From positions 1 through 64,000 of IMG/VR virus record IMGVR_UViG_3300042549_006197: DNA of 64,000 nt; one strand, given 5' to 3'. This stretch comes from a virus. Below the pieces are notes generated by a model that saw nothing but the letters and a program-made list of their open reading frames with translations, was not told the DNA's origin and searched no databases. Position numbers and translations under genes: made by a program. Shown here piece by piece: positions 1-9,267 of this stretch (position 1 is the first letter of the stretch; every line of letters starts with the position of its first letter).

Positions 1-1013
1 TCATGAGGTTGATCTACCGGCGCCATCCACGCTCGAAGTCCCTCATTAAGGAGGATGTTCTTTGTATAGAACGTTTCAAACTCCGGATCTTCTGCCGCTC
101 TAATCTCCTGAGATACAAAGTCGTATGCACGAAGGTTGAGAGCAAGACCGATGATGCCAATAGAGGAAGTCCAGAGGCCCATAACTGGAACAAAAAGCAT
201 AAAGAAATGCAACCAACGTTTATTGCTAAAAGCAATACCAAAGATCTGAGACCAGAATCTGTTAGCCGTAACCATAGAATACGTCTCTTCCTCTTGAGTC
301 GGTTCAAATGCTTTGAAAGTGTTTGCCTGTTCACTGTCTTCAAATAATGTGTTTTCTACTGTTGCTCCATGAATCGCACAGAGCAGTGCTCCTCCCAGTA
401 TACCAGCAACTCCCATCATATGGAAGGGGTTGAGGGTCCAGTTGTGGAAACCCTGAAGGAACAGAAGGAACCTGAAAATTGCAGCAACACCAAATGAAGG
501 TGCAAAGAACCAACTGGATTGACCCAGTGGATACATTAGAAACACAGAAACAAATACTGCAATAGGACCAGAGAATGCAATTGCATTATAAGGTCTGATA
601 CCCACCAGACGAGCAATCTCAAACTGGCGAAGCATAAAACCAATCAGACTAAAGGCCCCGTGGAGTGCCACAAAAGGCCAGAGTCCCCCAAGTTGGAACC
701 ACCTGACGATATCCCCTTGAGCCTCAGGACCCCAGAGAAGAAGAAGAGAATGACCCATAGAATCTGCTGGAGTACTAACTGCCGCAGTAAGAAAGTTTGC
801 ACCCTCAAGATAGGAACTTGCCAACCCGTGAGTATACCAACTCGTAACGAAAGTTGTCCCAGTAAGCCAACCACCAAGAGCAAGGTAAGCAGTGGGAAAA
901 AGAAGAAGTCCAGACCAGCCAACAAAAACGAAACGATCTCTTTTAAGCCAGTCATCGAGTACATCGAACCATCCTCTTTGTTGAATTGGTTGTGAAAGTG
1001 TAGATGAAACCAT
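1..1013 (-). CDS. psbD: Photosystem II D2 protein, partial (3' end off window)
   Basis: Photosystem II reaction-centre subunit D2, a thylakoid membrane protein that pairs with D1 and binds P680, pheophytin and QA. The minus frame opens at ATG 1013 behind GGAGGAC and gives 337 complete codons before the window edge. The family is about 352 residues, so only about 15 C-terminal residues are missing. The start reads [15 protein letters not shown]; the TyrD region (FLMYPLGQ, Tyr161 here) and chlorophyll-ligand region (NPFHMMGV, His198) are present. It sits 59 bases downstream of psbA, past the psbA terminator, so it needs read-through or its own promoter. Phage copies of D1 and D2 are known to sustain host photosynthesis during infection. 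Confidence 0.97.
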   Translation of the reverse strand, partial: MVSSTLSQPIQQRGWFDVLDDWLKRDRFVFVGWSGLLLFPTAYLALGGWLTGTTFVTSWYTHGLASSYLEGANFLTAAVSTPADSMGHSLLLLWGPEAQGDIVRWFQLGGLWPFVALHGAFSLIGFMLRQFEIARLVGIRPYNAIAFSGPIAVFVSVFLMYPLGQSSWFFAPSFGVAAIFRFLLFLQGFHNWTLNPFHMMGVAGILGGALLCAIHGATVENTLFEDSEQANTFKAFEPTQEEETYSMVTANRFWSQIFGIAFSNKRWLHFFMLFVPVMGLWTSSIGIIGLALNLRAYDFVSQEIRAAEDPEFETFYTKNILLNEGLRAWMAPVDQPH

Positions 1014-1025
1014 TTATGTCCTCCG

Positions 1026-1052
1026 AAATAAAAAGGGGATCCGAAGATCCCC
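1026..1052 (-). terminator. Rho-independent terminator after psbA
   Basis: On the minus strand a perfect 7-bp stem GGGGATC/GATCCCC closes a TTCG tetraloop and is followed by TTTTTATT. It lies between the psbA stop and the psbD ribosome-binding site. Confidence 0.9.
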
Positions 1053-1072
1053 AGTGAATATTGGTTGTTATA

Positions 1073-2152
1073 TCAACCGATTGCTGGAGCAGTGAGAGCA
1101 ACAGGAGTTGACTCAGCAGCAGCAAGGTCAAGAGGGAAATTATGCGCGTTTCTTTCGTGCATTACTTCCATCCCAAGACCAGCACGGTTCAGAACATCTG
1201 CCCAAGTATTGAGCACACGACCCTGAGAATCAATGATGGACTGGTTGAAGTTGAAACCGTTCAGGTTGAATGCCATCGTGGATACACCAAGAGCGGTGAA
1301 CCAGATGCCTACAACAGGCCATGCGGCGAGGAAGAAGTGAAGTGAACGTGAGTTATTGAAGGAAGCATATTGGAAAATAAGGCGTCCGAAATAACCGTGA
1401 GCAGCAACGATGTTATAGGTCTCTTCTTCTTGACCAAACTTGTAACCATAGTTCTGCGACTCGTTCTCAGTGGTTTCACGAACCAGTGAGGAAGTAACCA
1501 GAGAACCGTGCATAGCACTGAACAGAGAACCACCGAACACACCAGCAACTCCAAGCATATGGAAGGGGTGCATCAGGATGTTGTGCTCTGCCTGGAACAC
1601 AAGCATGTAGTTGAAGGTGCCACTGATACCCAGAGGCATTGCATCAGAGAAAGAACCTTGACCAAAAGGATACACCAGGAATACCGCACTCGCAGCGGCA
1701 ACAGGTGCAGAGTAAGCAACACAGATCCAAGGACGCATACCCAGACGGTAGGAAAGTTCCCACTCACGACCCATATAAGCATAGATGCCGATGAGGAAGT
1801 GGAAGACAACCAGTTGGAAAGGTCCACCGTTGTACAGCCACTCATCTAGGGAAGCAGCTTCCCAGATGGGATAAAAATGCAGTCCAATAGCATTGGACGA
1901 CGGAATCACAGCACCAGAGATGATGTTGTTTCCGTACATGAGTGAACCAGCAACGGGTTCACGAATGCCATCAATGTCTACAGGAGGTGCAGCGATGAAG
2001 GCAACGATGAAGCAGATGGTAGCAGCAAGCAGGCAAGGAATCATCAGAACGCCGAACCAACCCACATAGAGGCGGTTGTCGGTGCTGGTGACCCACTGGC
2101 AAAACTGTTCCCAAGTATTTGATTGTCGTTGTTGAGCGATTGAAGCAGTCAT
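1073..2152 (-). CDS. psbA: Photosystem II D1 protein
   Basis: Photosystem II D1, the rapidly turned-over reaction-centre subunit carrying the QB site and manganese-cluster ligands. It is full length (359 residues) with no intron. All key residues sit at standard numbers: Tyr161, Asp170, His190, His198, His215, Ser264, His272, His332, Glu333, His337, Asp342 and Ala344, the C-terminal processing site. Residue 130 is Glu, as in the high-light D1:2 form of cyanobacteria. No clear Shine-Dalgarno precedes the ATG (AAAAACAAATG). A consensus promoter and a hairpin-containing leader lie upstream, and a strong terminator follows. Confidence 0.99.
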   Translation of the reverse strand: MTASIAQQRQSNTWEQFCQWVTSTDNRLYVGWFGVLMIPCLLAATICFIVAFIAAPPVDIDGIREPVAGSLMYGNNIISGAVIPSSNAIGLHFYPIWEAASLDEWLYNGGPFQLVVFHFLIGIYAYMGREWELSYRLGMRPWICVAYSAPVAAASAVFLVYPFGQGSFSDAMPLGISGTFNYMLVFQAEHNILMHPFHMLGVAGVFGGSLFSAMHGSLVTSSLVRETTENESQNYGYKFGQEEETYNIVAAHGYFGRLIFQYASFNNSRSLHFFLAAWPVVGIWFTALGVSTMAFNLNGFNFNQSIIDSQGRVLNTWADVLNRAGLGMEVMHERNAHNFPLDLAAAESTPVALTAPAIG

Positions 2153-2205
2153 TTGTTTTTAAAAGGATAGTAAGACCATCAGGGAAATGGTGGAGATACT
2201 ATGCT

Positions 2206-2224
2206 CCCCGCACCCTTAGCGGGG
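2206..2224 (-). promoter_or_regulatory. Hairpin in psbA 5' leader
   Basis: The arms CCCCGC and GCGGGG flank a 7-base loop in the transcribed leader, about 55 bases before the psbA start. No U-tract follows, so it is not an obvious terminator. A role in mRNA stability or translational control is inference only. Confidence 0.55.
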
Positions 2225-2321
2225 ATATGAGAGACGTAATTTATACACCCATAGGTCTCGGTTAACGGGTGTTGACAATGTTAAGGATTGTTAGAAATCC
2301 GTAACATTTGTTTACCTATTT

Positions 2322-2350
2322 ATCATAGCACGGTTTCCTGGGTTCGTCAA
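2322..2350 (-). promoter_or_regulatory. sigma70-type promoter of psbA
   Basis: TTGACG (2350-2345), a 17-base spacer and TATGAT (2327-2322) on the minus strand. This gives a leader of about 160 bases before psbA. It closely matches the other early-type promoters in the window. Confidence 0.85.
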
Positions 2351-2386
2351 CCACTCAGATTGTATGCGTTATTTTTTAGAGATTTA

Positions 2387-5300
2387 TTATAATGAATATC
2401 CTTTTATAACAATATATACCCATCCACCACTTCCACTATTTCCATAGTTATTAAAATAAATGGTTCTACCATCACTAGGGATATGCTGACTTGAAAACCA
2501 TAATCCATAATTTGGAGAATATCCATCAGCTTCACCATTATATGTGAGCGTTACTGCATGACGAGTTAATGTTCCAAATTGTCCCGATGGTTGTGCCCCT
2601 CTACTATCTACCCAGTTTTTTTGACTAGAAACTGAAGAACGACCAAGAACAATATTTTGATGATCACCACTATTTGCAGTAATAAAAACATCAGCGAGAA
2701 TATAACGTGTAGATGGTGGAATTGAATTGGTTGGTGTAACCGAAAACGTTTGAGTACCACTCCAAGAAAATTCAAAAACAACAGGTGTTATTTCTACCCA
2801 TTGAATTACAGTTGATCCAGATTGTTTAATTGTACCAGTATAATTAATATCTCCACTAACTGTAAGTGTACCAGAATTAATAGTCCCTACCGAAATATTT
2901 GGTGTTCCTGTCAGTCCTTGTGCATTAGTGGCAGTTGTCGCACTGGTAGCATTACCAGATAAACTAGCAGTAATAGTTCCAGCACTAAAGTTTCCTGAAG
3001 AATCACGAGCAACAATGGTTGAAGCAGTATTAGCACTTGTAGCATTACTTGTGACAGTAAATGTAGATGCACCAGAACCATTGTAAGTTGTTGAACCAGA
3101 AAGGCCTGTTCCAGATGTATTGAGAGTTAATGTATTTAAATTAGATCCAAGAGAAACACCAGAAATTGTAGAGTTTGCAAGATTTGCATTGGTAATTCCG
3201 GCAGAGCCACTCAGATTACTATTTGTAAGACCAGTAATTCCAGATCCAGATCCACTGAATGATGTTGCAGTAGTTACACCAGAAATATTAGCTCCAGTAG
3301 AAGTAATAATTCCAGTAAAGTTTCCTCTAGTTGCAGTTAAAACTCCAACTGAAATTCCATTAGATGTAGAATTTCCTCTTGAAGTTACTGAGTTTAAAGT
3401 ATCAGTCTCGGTATAAGAAGTTAGATACGTTGAAGAATCTACAGAACCATCTGCCTTCAAGAATTGTGATGAAGTTCCACCAGATTTAACAAATGATGAT
3501 GCCGTAGTAACACCAGAAACCTTTGCATCTCCTACAATATCAAGTGCTGATGTCGGATTTGTGGTTCCAATACCAACATTACCATTTTGATTTAAAACAG
3601 TAATTGATTCAGTATCAGTTCCATTAACTCTTCTCCAAATTCTTAATGGAACAGAACCACCACCAAAATCTTGTGTATCAATCCTCCACCCATAAAGATT
3701 ATTACCAGAAGCAAGATATAAATGAGGTAAAGTATTACCATTATAAGGTCCAATATGCAATGCAGTATTTGGATTAGTTTGTCCTATTCCAAGTCTTGTA
3801 GAAACATAAGCACCACCAGTCACTTGAAGTGGTTGTGATGCTGTTCCTGTTGAGGCATCAGTTCCAATTCCAACTTCTCCAGTAGAATGAACTACAACTC
3901 TATTGATTAAGTTTGCGGATGTAGCAATATTTTCAAAGGTATTACCACCAGTTGCAGTTGTATAAGTGTCAATTCTAACTTGAGATGCAGCAAGTCTTAT
4001 TCTATCCCATCCATTGCTTACCTCAGCATCATTTCCTTTGAATAGAAGAAGCTCCGATCTTTCTGTTCCAGTGCTCCAAACTCTTTCACCAATATAAGTG
4101 TGACTATAAGAACCAGGTTGATCACCATTGGTTCCATAAAAAGCAATATAGTTTGAAGTTGTCGAACCTCCGAGTCTTAAATTACCATCAACTTGAAGTC
4201 TTTCTCCTGGATTTGTTGTTCCTATTCCAAGATTACCAAAGATATTAGCTCCAGTAGAAGTAATAATTCCAGTAAAGTTTCCTCTAGTTGCAGTTAAAAC
4301 TCCAACTGAAATTCCATTAGATGTAGAATTTCCTCTTGAAGTTACACTATTTAAAGTATCAGTCTCCGTATACGATGTAAGATAAGTTGAAGAATCTACA
4401 GAACCATCTGCCTTTAAGAATTGGGATGAAGTTCCTCCAGATTTAACTATGGAAGTAGCAGTTAAAACTCCAACAGAAATTCCATTAGATGTAGAATTTC
4501 CTCTACCAGTTACACTATTTAAAGTATCAGTCTCGGTATAAGAAGTTAGATACGTTGAAGAATCAACACTGCCATCTGCCTTTAAGAATTGAGATGAAGT
4601 TCCTCCAGACTTAACAAATGATGATGCCGTAGTAACACCAGAAATCTTAGCATTTCCCAAAACATCAAGTGCTGATGTTGGTATACTAGAATTAATACCA
4701 ACATTTGATGTGGTACTAATTCCTGATACAGAACTGGTCCATTGAGATGTATTAGTAGAATAAATTGTAACTGCACCAGTACCATTTGTTGGGCTTATGG
4801 TGATACCACTTCCCGCTATGATACTAGTAACAATGCCAGGTAAACTTTGATAACCTCCACCGCCCGGAACCATATCAAAATCGGTAGCATAAACAGTTCC
4901 AGTTACATTTAAATTGCCAACAATTTTAGCACTACCATTATCAATAATTAGTGTTGTTGTTCCAGAACCAACAACATGAAGTTTATATGACGCATTTGTT
5001 GTGCCTATACCAACATTTGATGTTGTAGTAATACCTGTTGCTCCTGTGGTCCATTGAGAAGAAGTTCCTCCTCCGCTGCTACCACCACTTGGTAAATTTG
5101 TCAATAATGATCCATCACCAACAAACTTTGTGGCTGTAACCACACCACTAAATTTTCCATCACCAACGACAGATAATCTCGATGTTGGAGTTGTGGTTCC
5201 TATACCAAGATTACCAGACTGTAAGAATCTTGCCCATTCAGTTCCGCCTTGCCCAAATGCCATTCCATAAAGAGAACCATTTGGATTATACTCAATATAA

Positions 5301-6592
5301 CCTTGTTCAGTTACATCAGTTACATTAACTAATTTTGTGGATGCACTAAACCAATCACTTCCAGTAGCATTTCTTGTTGCTTTAATTCTTAAGTATGATG
5401 TATTTGTATTAACGTGTAAAAATTGTGCAACGGTAAGTGCCGAACCAACAGTTCCTGGTAAAGTTATTCCAGAACCAACATTGGAAATAGAAGCATTTGG
5501 AGAAAGTTGTAGTGCAACCGTTGGATTATTAGTTCCGATTCCAACAGAACCAGTTGTATTTCTTACAACAAAATATGGTGAATTTGTGAAATTAGTACTA
5601 TCACCAATACCCCAGAAAGTAGCACCTGTTGATATACCAGCGTGCATTGTTCCTGAACTATTTTGATATCTAATATAACTTTCACCTGTGCTATTTCTTT
5701 CTATAATAGCTCCAATTGCAGAACCACCAGTTAGATGAAATAGTGCTGATGGATTTGTTCTACCAACTCCAAGATTACCAGAAACATAAGCACCACCAGT
5801 AACTTGAAGTCTTTGTGATGCGGTTCCTGTAGAAGTTGCAGAACCAACTAGGAATGTTCCATTAGCATCTATTCTTCCTCTATCATTCGCACCACCTGTC
5901 TGGAATATAAGACTTCTGCCCGAATCTGCACGAAGAACAATATCTGTTCCACTTCCACCAAAAGCATTTAGAACTCCAATTCCACCATAAAAACCAGCAC
6001 CACTCCAGAAGTTTAGAGATCCAGATGCACTATCAATTCTAATATTACTACCAAGAACATGGAGTTTGTCTGATGGATTTGTGGTTCCTATACCGATATT
6101 ACCAGTTGCCTGTCTTAATATGAATGCATCAGGTGCGGCAGTTGAGAAGATTTTTAGGTCTCTGTTTTTGGTATCTAAGTTATTAAAAAGATTATAAGCA
6201 CCAAATTCCATAAAGGAACTATCGGCATTAACACCAAATGATACTCTTGGTCCAACAGCAGAAGGATCGAGTAATACGCTATAATTTGCTGCTGCTGGAT
6301 TTTGAACTCTTATTGTTGCACCAGTAGCACGAACATCCAAAGTAGAACCTGGATTTGTGGTTCCTATACCGACAGAACCAGAAACATAAGCACCACCAGT
6401 AACTTGAAGTCTTTGTGATGCGGTTCCTGTTGATGTTGCTGTTCCTACAAGTATATTACTTCCACTAAATGTTGTTGCTGAAATTGTACCAAAACCAATG
6501 CTCACATTGGAAGTTGTTCCGATACCAATGCTTACGTTATCAATAATTTGTACAAGTCTTCCAAACTGACTAAGTTCTCTATTAATAGCCAT
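2387..6592 (-). CDS. Repeat-rich tail fibre / virion protein (1401 aa)
   Basis: A probable long tail fibre or other fibrous virion protein, likely involved in host recognition. The 1401 residues are rich in Gly, Ser, Thr and Asn and built from recurring motifs: GIGTTNP-like turns, TGTASQRLQVTGGAYVS blocks (three or more), and FLKADGSVDSSTYLTSYTET blocks (three). The N-terminus (MAINRELSQFGRLVQIIDN) is non-repetitive and may anchor to the virion; the C-terminal 140 residues are also unique and could be the binding tip. No S74 chaperone motif was seen. A late-promoter motif lies just upstream and the gene is divergent from the 6657-8641 cluster. Exact position in the virion cannot be told from sequence alone. 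Confidence 0.8.
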   Translation of the reverse strand: MAINRELSQFGRLVQIIDNVSIGIGTTSNVSIGFGTISATTFSGSNILVGTATSTGTASQRLQVTGGAYVSGSVGIGTTNPGSTLDVRATGATIRVQNPAAANYSVLLDPSAVGPRVSFGVNADSSFMEFGAYNLFNNLDTKNRDLKIFSTAAPDAFILRQATGNIGIGTTNPSDKLHVLGSNIRIDSASGSLNFWSGAGFYGGIGVLNAFGGSGTDIVLRADSGRSLIFQTGGANDRGRIDANGTFLVGSATSTGTASQRLQVTGGAYVSGNLGVGRTNPSALFHLTGGSAIGAIIERNSTGESYIRYQNSSGTMHAGISTGATFWGIGDSTNFTNSPYFVVRNTTGSVGIGTNNPTVALQLSPNASISNVGSGITLPGTVGSALTVAQFLHVNTNTSYLRIKATRNATGSDWFSASTKLVNVTDVTEQGYIEYNPNGSLYGMAFGQGGTEWARFLQSGNLGIGTTTPTSRLSVVGDGKFSGVVTATKFVGDGSLLTNLPSGGSSGGGTSSQWTTGATGITTTSNVGIGTTNASYKLHVVGSGTTTLIIDNGSAKIVGNLNVTGTVYATDFDMVPGGGGYQSLPGIVTSIIAGSGITISPTNGTGAVTIYSTNTSQWTSSVSGISTTSNVGINSSIPTSALDVLGNAKISGVTTASSFVKSGGTSSQFLKADGSVDSSTYLTSYTETDTLNSVTGRGNSTSNGISVGVLTATSIVKSGGTSSQFLKADGSVDSSTYLTSYTETDTLNSVTSRGNSTSNGISVGVLTATRGNFTGIITSTGANIFGNLGIGTTNPGERLQVDGNLRLGGSTTSNYIAFYGTNGDQPGSYSHTYIGERVWSTGTERSELLLFKGNDAEVSNGWDRIRLAASQVRIDTYTTATGGNTFENIATSANLINRVVVHSTGEVGIGTDASTGTASQPLQVTGGAYVSTRLGIGQTNPNTALHIGPYNGNTLPHLYLASGNNLYGWRIDTQDFGGGSVPLRIWRRVNGTDTESITVLNQNGNVGIGTTNPTSALDIVGDAKVSGVTTASSFVKSGGTSSQFLKADGSVDSSTYLTSYTETDTLNSVTSRGNSTSNGISVGVLTATRGNFTGIITSTGANISGVTTATSFSGSGSGITGLTNSNLSGSAGITNANLANSTISGVSLGSNLNTLTLNTSGTGLSGSTTYNGSGASTFTVTSNATSANTASTIVARDSSGNFSAGTITASLSGNATSATTATNAQGLTGTPNISVGTINSGTLTVSGDINYTGTIKQSGSTVIQWVEITPVVFEFSWSGTQTFSVTPTNSIPPSTRYILADVFITANSGDHQNIVLGRSSVSSQKNWVDSRGAQPSGQFGTLTRHAVTLTYNGEADGYSPNYGLWFSSQHIPSDGRTIYFNNYGNSGSGGWVYIVIKGYSL
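4287..4614 (-). repeat. Tandem 168-bp in-frame repeats inside the fibre gene
   Basis: Two adjacent near-identical units begin at 4287 and 4455 (period 168 bases, 56 residues). A third copy lies at about 3330-3490, and its match to the first extends outward to about 3285 (4252 in the other copy). All encode the SGGTSSQFLKADGSVDS type block, keeping the frame. Confidence 0.8.
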
Positions 6593-6607
6593 TTATAGTT
6601 TTTTAGA

Positions 6608-6615
6608 TATTTATG
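6608..6615 (-). promoter_or_regulatory. Late promoter motif for the fibre gene
   Basis: CATAAATA on the minus strand, 16 bases upstream of ATG 6592. It is one base away from the T4 late consensus TATAAATA recognised by gp55-type sigma factors. Confidence 0.6.
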
Positions 6616-6625
6616 AAAGCAGAAA

Positions 6626-6633
6626 CATAAATA
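6626..6633 (+). promoter_or_regulatory. Late promoter motif for the rightward cluster
   Basis: CATAAATA on the plus strand, 23 bases before ATG 6657. It is arranged back to back with the minus-strand copy at 6608-6615, so both divergent units look late-expressed. Confidence 0.6.
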
Positions 6634-6656
6634 CTTGCAGTGTTTACACTCGAACA

Positions 6657-7118
6657 ATGAAAAGACTCATTTTAGCCTTTTCGTTATTCTTCACTACTCC
6701 TGCTTTTGCTGCTGAAATTACATCTAAAATCGTTGATTCCGTACAACTAAGCGTTCAGGGTGCTGCGGTACAATCAAATAGAGTCGGTGCTCAATACACC
6801 GTCTCAGGCACAAACATTAACGTCACAACTCTTGGTGGAGTTGGTGGTGCTGGTTCTTATGCGATCAACACGAATGGTGGGGCATTTACTTTCAGTGAAT
6901 CTTCAATTACTGCTGATACTAATGTCACCAGTCAGTCGGCAGCTTCTGGAACAATTGCTGCTCCCAACCTTTATAGCGACTCTACTACTCAGTTAGGTGG
7001 TTCGGCAGGTTCTCTTGCTGGAACTATCAATGCTGCTGGTGTTCCTACCATCACCGCTGGTGGTCCTGGAAGCACTGGTACTGCTCAAAGAACCGTTGAG
7101 TTAAGCGTATTCAAGTGA
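6657..7118 (+). CDS. Secreted hypothetical protein with signal peptide
   Basis: Unknown function, 153 residues. A clear Sec signal peptide (MKRLILAFSLFFTTPAFA, cut before AEITS) is followed by a Gly/Thr/Ser/Ala-rich low-complexity body containing SGTNINVTTLGGVGGAGSY. The next gene has a related pattern (TGTNINIP...ANYTIQTQGAPFQFSE against YAINTNGGAFTFSE), so the two are probably distant paralogues. It is the first gene of a four-gene rightward unit and overlaps the next start by four bases. An exported beta-rich fibre or surface protein is a guess. Confidence 0.8.
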   Translation: MKRLILAFSLFFTTPAFAAEITSKIVDSVQLSVQGAAVQSNRVGAQYTVSGTNINVTTLGGVGGAGSYAINTNGGAFTFSESSITADTNVTSQSAASGTIAAPNLYSDSTTQLGGSAGSLAGTINAAGVPTITAGGPGSTGTAQRTVELSVFK

Positions 7119-7477
7119 GACACATAACTCCCGCTTTGCTGCTAGCAGCGGGACTTATTTCTCCTTGCTATGCAGCACCAGTCACTCCTAATTTTACGAG
7201 TGGCACAATTACTTCTGAGACTAAGACTCGTACTGAAGTGGTTGAAGTTATCAAACAAATAGAATATACTACTGGGACATCTTATACTGTTACTGGTACT
7301 AATATCAATATCCCTGGGACACCGGCTCCAGGAGCGAACTACACAATTCAAACGCAAGGTGCTCCGTTCCAGTTTAGTGAAACTCACTTGACTCCTGGAA
7401 TTGCGAAAGAAACATGGATAGATCGCAAAACGGTAGAAGAATCTACTACAAATACATTATCGGTCTTTACGCAATAA
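7115..7477 (+). CDS. Secreted hypothetical protein, paralogue of the preceding gene
   Basis: Unknown function, 120 residues. Signal peptide MRHITPALLLAAGLISPCYA, then a short beta-rich domain whose TVTGTNINIP and APFQFSET segments parallel the preceding protein. The start overlaps the upstream stop (ATG within GTGAGAC context at 7115), indicating translational coupling. It overlaps the next coding region by 64 bases. Confidence 0.75.
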   Translation: MRHITPALLLAAGLISPCYAAPVTPNFTSGTITSETKTRTEVVEVIKQIEYTTGTSYTVTGTNINIPGTPAPGANYTIQTQGAPFQFSETHLTPGIAKETWIDRKTVEESTTNTLSVFTQ

Positions 7478-8001
7478 TCGGTTTAGCATCTCCTGCATTT
7501 GCAGAAGCACCATCTAATACGAATATTGCAGGGCCCTCAGCATCTGCGACTGGTAATGTAACCAACCAGGCAGTACAGGTGCTTCAGGGTCCTTTTGCTA
7601 TGAATACTTATGGTGGGGGTGTTTCTTGTCAAGGACCTACACTGAACTTACAGACCTTTGGATACAATAGTTTATCCAATAATAATGATCCAACAACTTA
7701 TCAACAAAATTCTCTGAACGCTGGTTTATCCGCAGGTTTTTCCGTTCCGCTTGATGGTTCATTTCAAGAACTTTGTAAGGCAAGAGTTCGTACAGAAATC
7801 AGTAGACAGCAGGCAGAAGCAGATAAGGCACGTCTTGACTTTGAGTTAGTCAGGTTACTGAAGTGTGGTGAAGCAATGAAAAATGGAATTTCGTTTCACC
7901 CTCAAAGCCCTTATGCAAAAATCTGTGCCGATGTCGTTGTGAAGTATCCACGAGTACAGGATGTAGCAAATGGAAATCAAACCAATCCAAATAAGAAGTG
8001 A
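7414..8001 (+). CDS. Secreted hypothetical protein with C-terminal helical region
   Basis: Unknown function, 195 residues. The N-terminus (MDRSQNGRRIYYKYIIGLYAIIGLASPAFA) fits a signal peptide with a positive n-region, which supports the start at 7414 despite a 64-base overlap with the previous gene. The mature part has an Asn/Gly-rich segment with one Cys (GGGVSCQGPTLNLQTFGYNS), then a helical stretch (EISRQQAEADKARLDFELVRLLKCGE) and two further Cys. It is the third member of the rightward cluster. Confidence 0.75.
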   Translation: MDRSQNGRRIYYKYIIGLYAIIGLASPAFAEAPSNTNIAGPSASATGNVTNQAVQVLQGPFAMNTYGGGVSCQGPTLNLQTFGYNSLSNNNDPTTYQQNSLNAGLSAGFSVPLDGSFQELCKARVRTEISRQQAEADKARLDFELVRLLKCGEAMKNGISFHPQSPYAKICADVVVKYPRVQDVANGNQTNPNKK

Positions 8002-8641
8002 ACCCCCACCTATTATTCCAACGATAGAGCCTCCTGTAACTCGCAGAACAGAACGTTCCGTGATACCTCAAATTGATATGCCCATCGTAAATATGCCCGA
8101 TACGACTATCAAGTATCCAGTGATTGATGTTCCTACTCAAGAAGAGTTTGATGCTGCAGTAAGAGCGGAACAGAAGAAACAACAAGAAGAGAAGGAAGAA
8201 AAAACCAGAGGACTTCCTGATGCTACCCCTACCCCTCAACTGCCTCCATCTGTTCAAACCCCCCAGGATAATCGGGTTATTTCCGATGATGCCCCCAAAA
8301 CCAATCTAGGAGTTCCCGTCATTGAAGTACCAATTATCGGGGAAGTTCCCATCCCACCTAAAGAGCAGGTTATTCTTGCTGGCACCACTGCTACTGCTTC
8401 TGTTGCTGCGGCTCTTGTTGGGAAATCTTTGGTGGAATGGATGGTAGGTAAGATGAAACCTATTGTTCAACAGATATTTGTAAGGGGTAAGAAACTCTTA
8501 AGCAGAGACCTTACCCCATATGAACTTCAAGTTTATTTTGCATTTGAGAAAAGTCAGTCTCTCAAGAAAGTCAATAAGTTACTCAAGAAAGAACAGAAGA
8601 ATCAAAAGAAAGAACAATACAAAAAGTTTCACTCAAAGTAA
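7970..8641 (+). CDS. Proline-rich protein with one membrane segment
   Basis: Unknown function, 223 residues. The N-terminal half is Pro-rich and charged (PTPQLPPSVQTP and similar), followed by a hydrophobic segment near residues 130-150 (VILAGTTATASVAAALVG) and a Lys-rich C-terminus. There is no signal peptide, unlike its three neighbours, so it could be the membrane or cytoplasmic partner of the secreted proteins. Overlaps the previous gene by 32 bases. Its stop abuts the stop of the opposing nuclease gene inside the palindrome AAAGTAATTACTTT (8634-8647). Confidence 0.7.
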   Translation: MEIKPIQIRSEPPPIIPTIEPPVTRRTERSVIPQIDMPIVNMPDTTIKYPVIDVPTQEEFDAAVRAEQKKQQEEKEEKTRGLPDATPTPQLPPSVQTPQDNRVISDDAPKTNLGVPVIEVPIIGEVPIPPKEQVILAGTTATASVAAALVGKSLVEWMVGKMKPIVQQIFVRGKKLLSRDLTPYELQVYFAFEKSQSLKKVNKLLKKEQKNQKKEQYKKFHSK

Positions 8642-9055
8642 TTACTTTTTACGCTTCGCATCCAGTTCAGCAAAGTTCTTAACCTTAGTTCCACCATCAT
8701 AAGTCCAAGCATAACCCTCAGCGATCATTTGGTTATTCAATGAAGTCTCTTCACCATTGATAAACAGATGACCGATGATACGACCATACTTCTCTGTAGA
8801 GTCTGGAAGTTCGGTCTTGATAAGAATATCCTTTGCGTTCTCACAACGCTTCTTCAACCATTCTTTTGATTCAAGTCCGTATTTCTTTTCATTCGCATCT
8901 GCAGTGCGTGACTCAGGAGTATCAATCCCAGCAAGGCGAATTCGCTTAGTGAGAGAAATATCAAAGCCCAAATCAATGTCAGCATCTATTGTATCTCCAT
9001 CAACAACTTTATGAATCTCACGGATTCTGTAGATATAAGGATCTTTATTATCCAT
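8642..9055 (-). CDS. Thermonuclease (staphylococcal-nuclease fold)
   Basis: SNase-like nuclease, 137 residues, which would cleave DNA or RNA. Family motifs are visible: VVDGDTIDADIDLG, RIRLAGIDTPESR, the helix YGLESKEWLKKR, DSTEKYGRIIGHLF and the C-terminal NNQMIAEGYAW. No signal peptide is seen, so it would act in the infected cell, perhaps in host DNA degradation. Start and upstream stop overlap as TAATG with the small membrane gene at 9055-9267. Confidence 0.92.
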   Translation of the reverse strand: MDNKDPYIYRIREIHKVVDGDTIDADIDLGFDISLTKRIRLAGIDTPESRTADANEKKYGLESKEWLKKRCENAKDILIKTELPDSTEKYGRIIGHLFINGEETSLNNQMIAEGYAWTYDGGTKVKNFAELDAKRKK

Positions 9056-9267
9056 TAGAATGGCAATTTAAACTCTTTGGTATTTAGTTTGGGAAGTGGC
9101 AGAGCATCAATTGCTTTTTGTACCTGTTTCTCTACAACCATACCAACAAACTCTTCTGGGTTTTCAAGAATCTTCTGTGCTTTTTGGTAAGTTACATAAG
9201 CACCATAACAAAGTCCCGCACTAATTGTCAGACTTGTCGCGGATAGAATGATCGCTAGATGTTTCAT
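9055..9267 (-). CDS. Small membrane-anchored hypothetical protein
   Basis: 70 residues with an N-terminal hydrophobic segment (HLAIILSATSLTISAGLCYGAYV) and an amphipathic tail ending TKEFKLPF. It could be membrane anchored or exported. Its start lies inside the 3' part of the overlapping 9221-9373 gene. No family recognised; it is part of a string of small membrane genes beside the lysis genes. Confidence 0.65.
   Translation of the reverse strand: MKHLAIILSATSLTISAGLCYGAYVTYQKAQKILENPEEFVGMVVEKQVQKAIDALPLPKLNTKEFKLPF

Noticed and set aside
1073-2152. A group I intron in psbA, as in some cyanophages
   Set aside because: The reading frame is continuous for 359 residues with all expected residues in place.
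2387-2830. An S74 peptidase chaperone at the fibre C-terminus
   Set aside because: No catalytic Ser-Lys motif or typical helical region is visible; the end is beta-like and unique.
2387-6592. A CRISPR-like array from the regular repeats
   Set aside because: The repeats are in-frame coding units of variable length within one long protein, without spacer-repeat structure.
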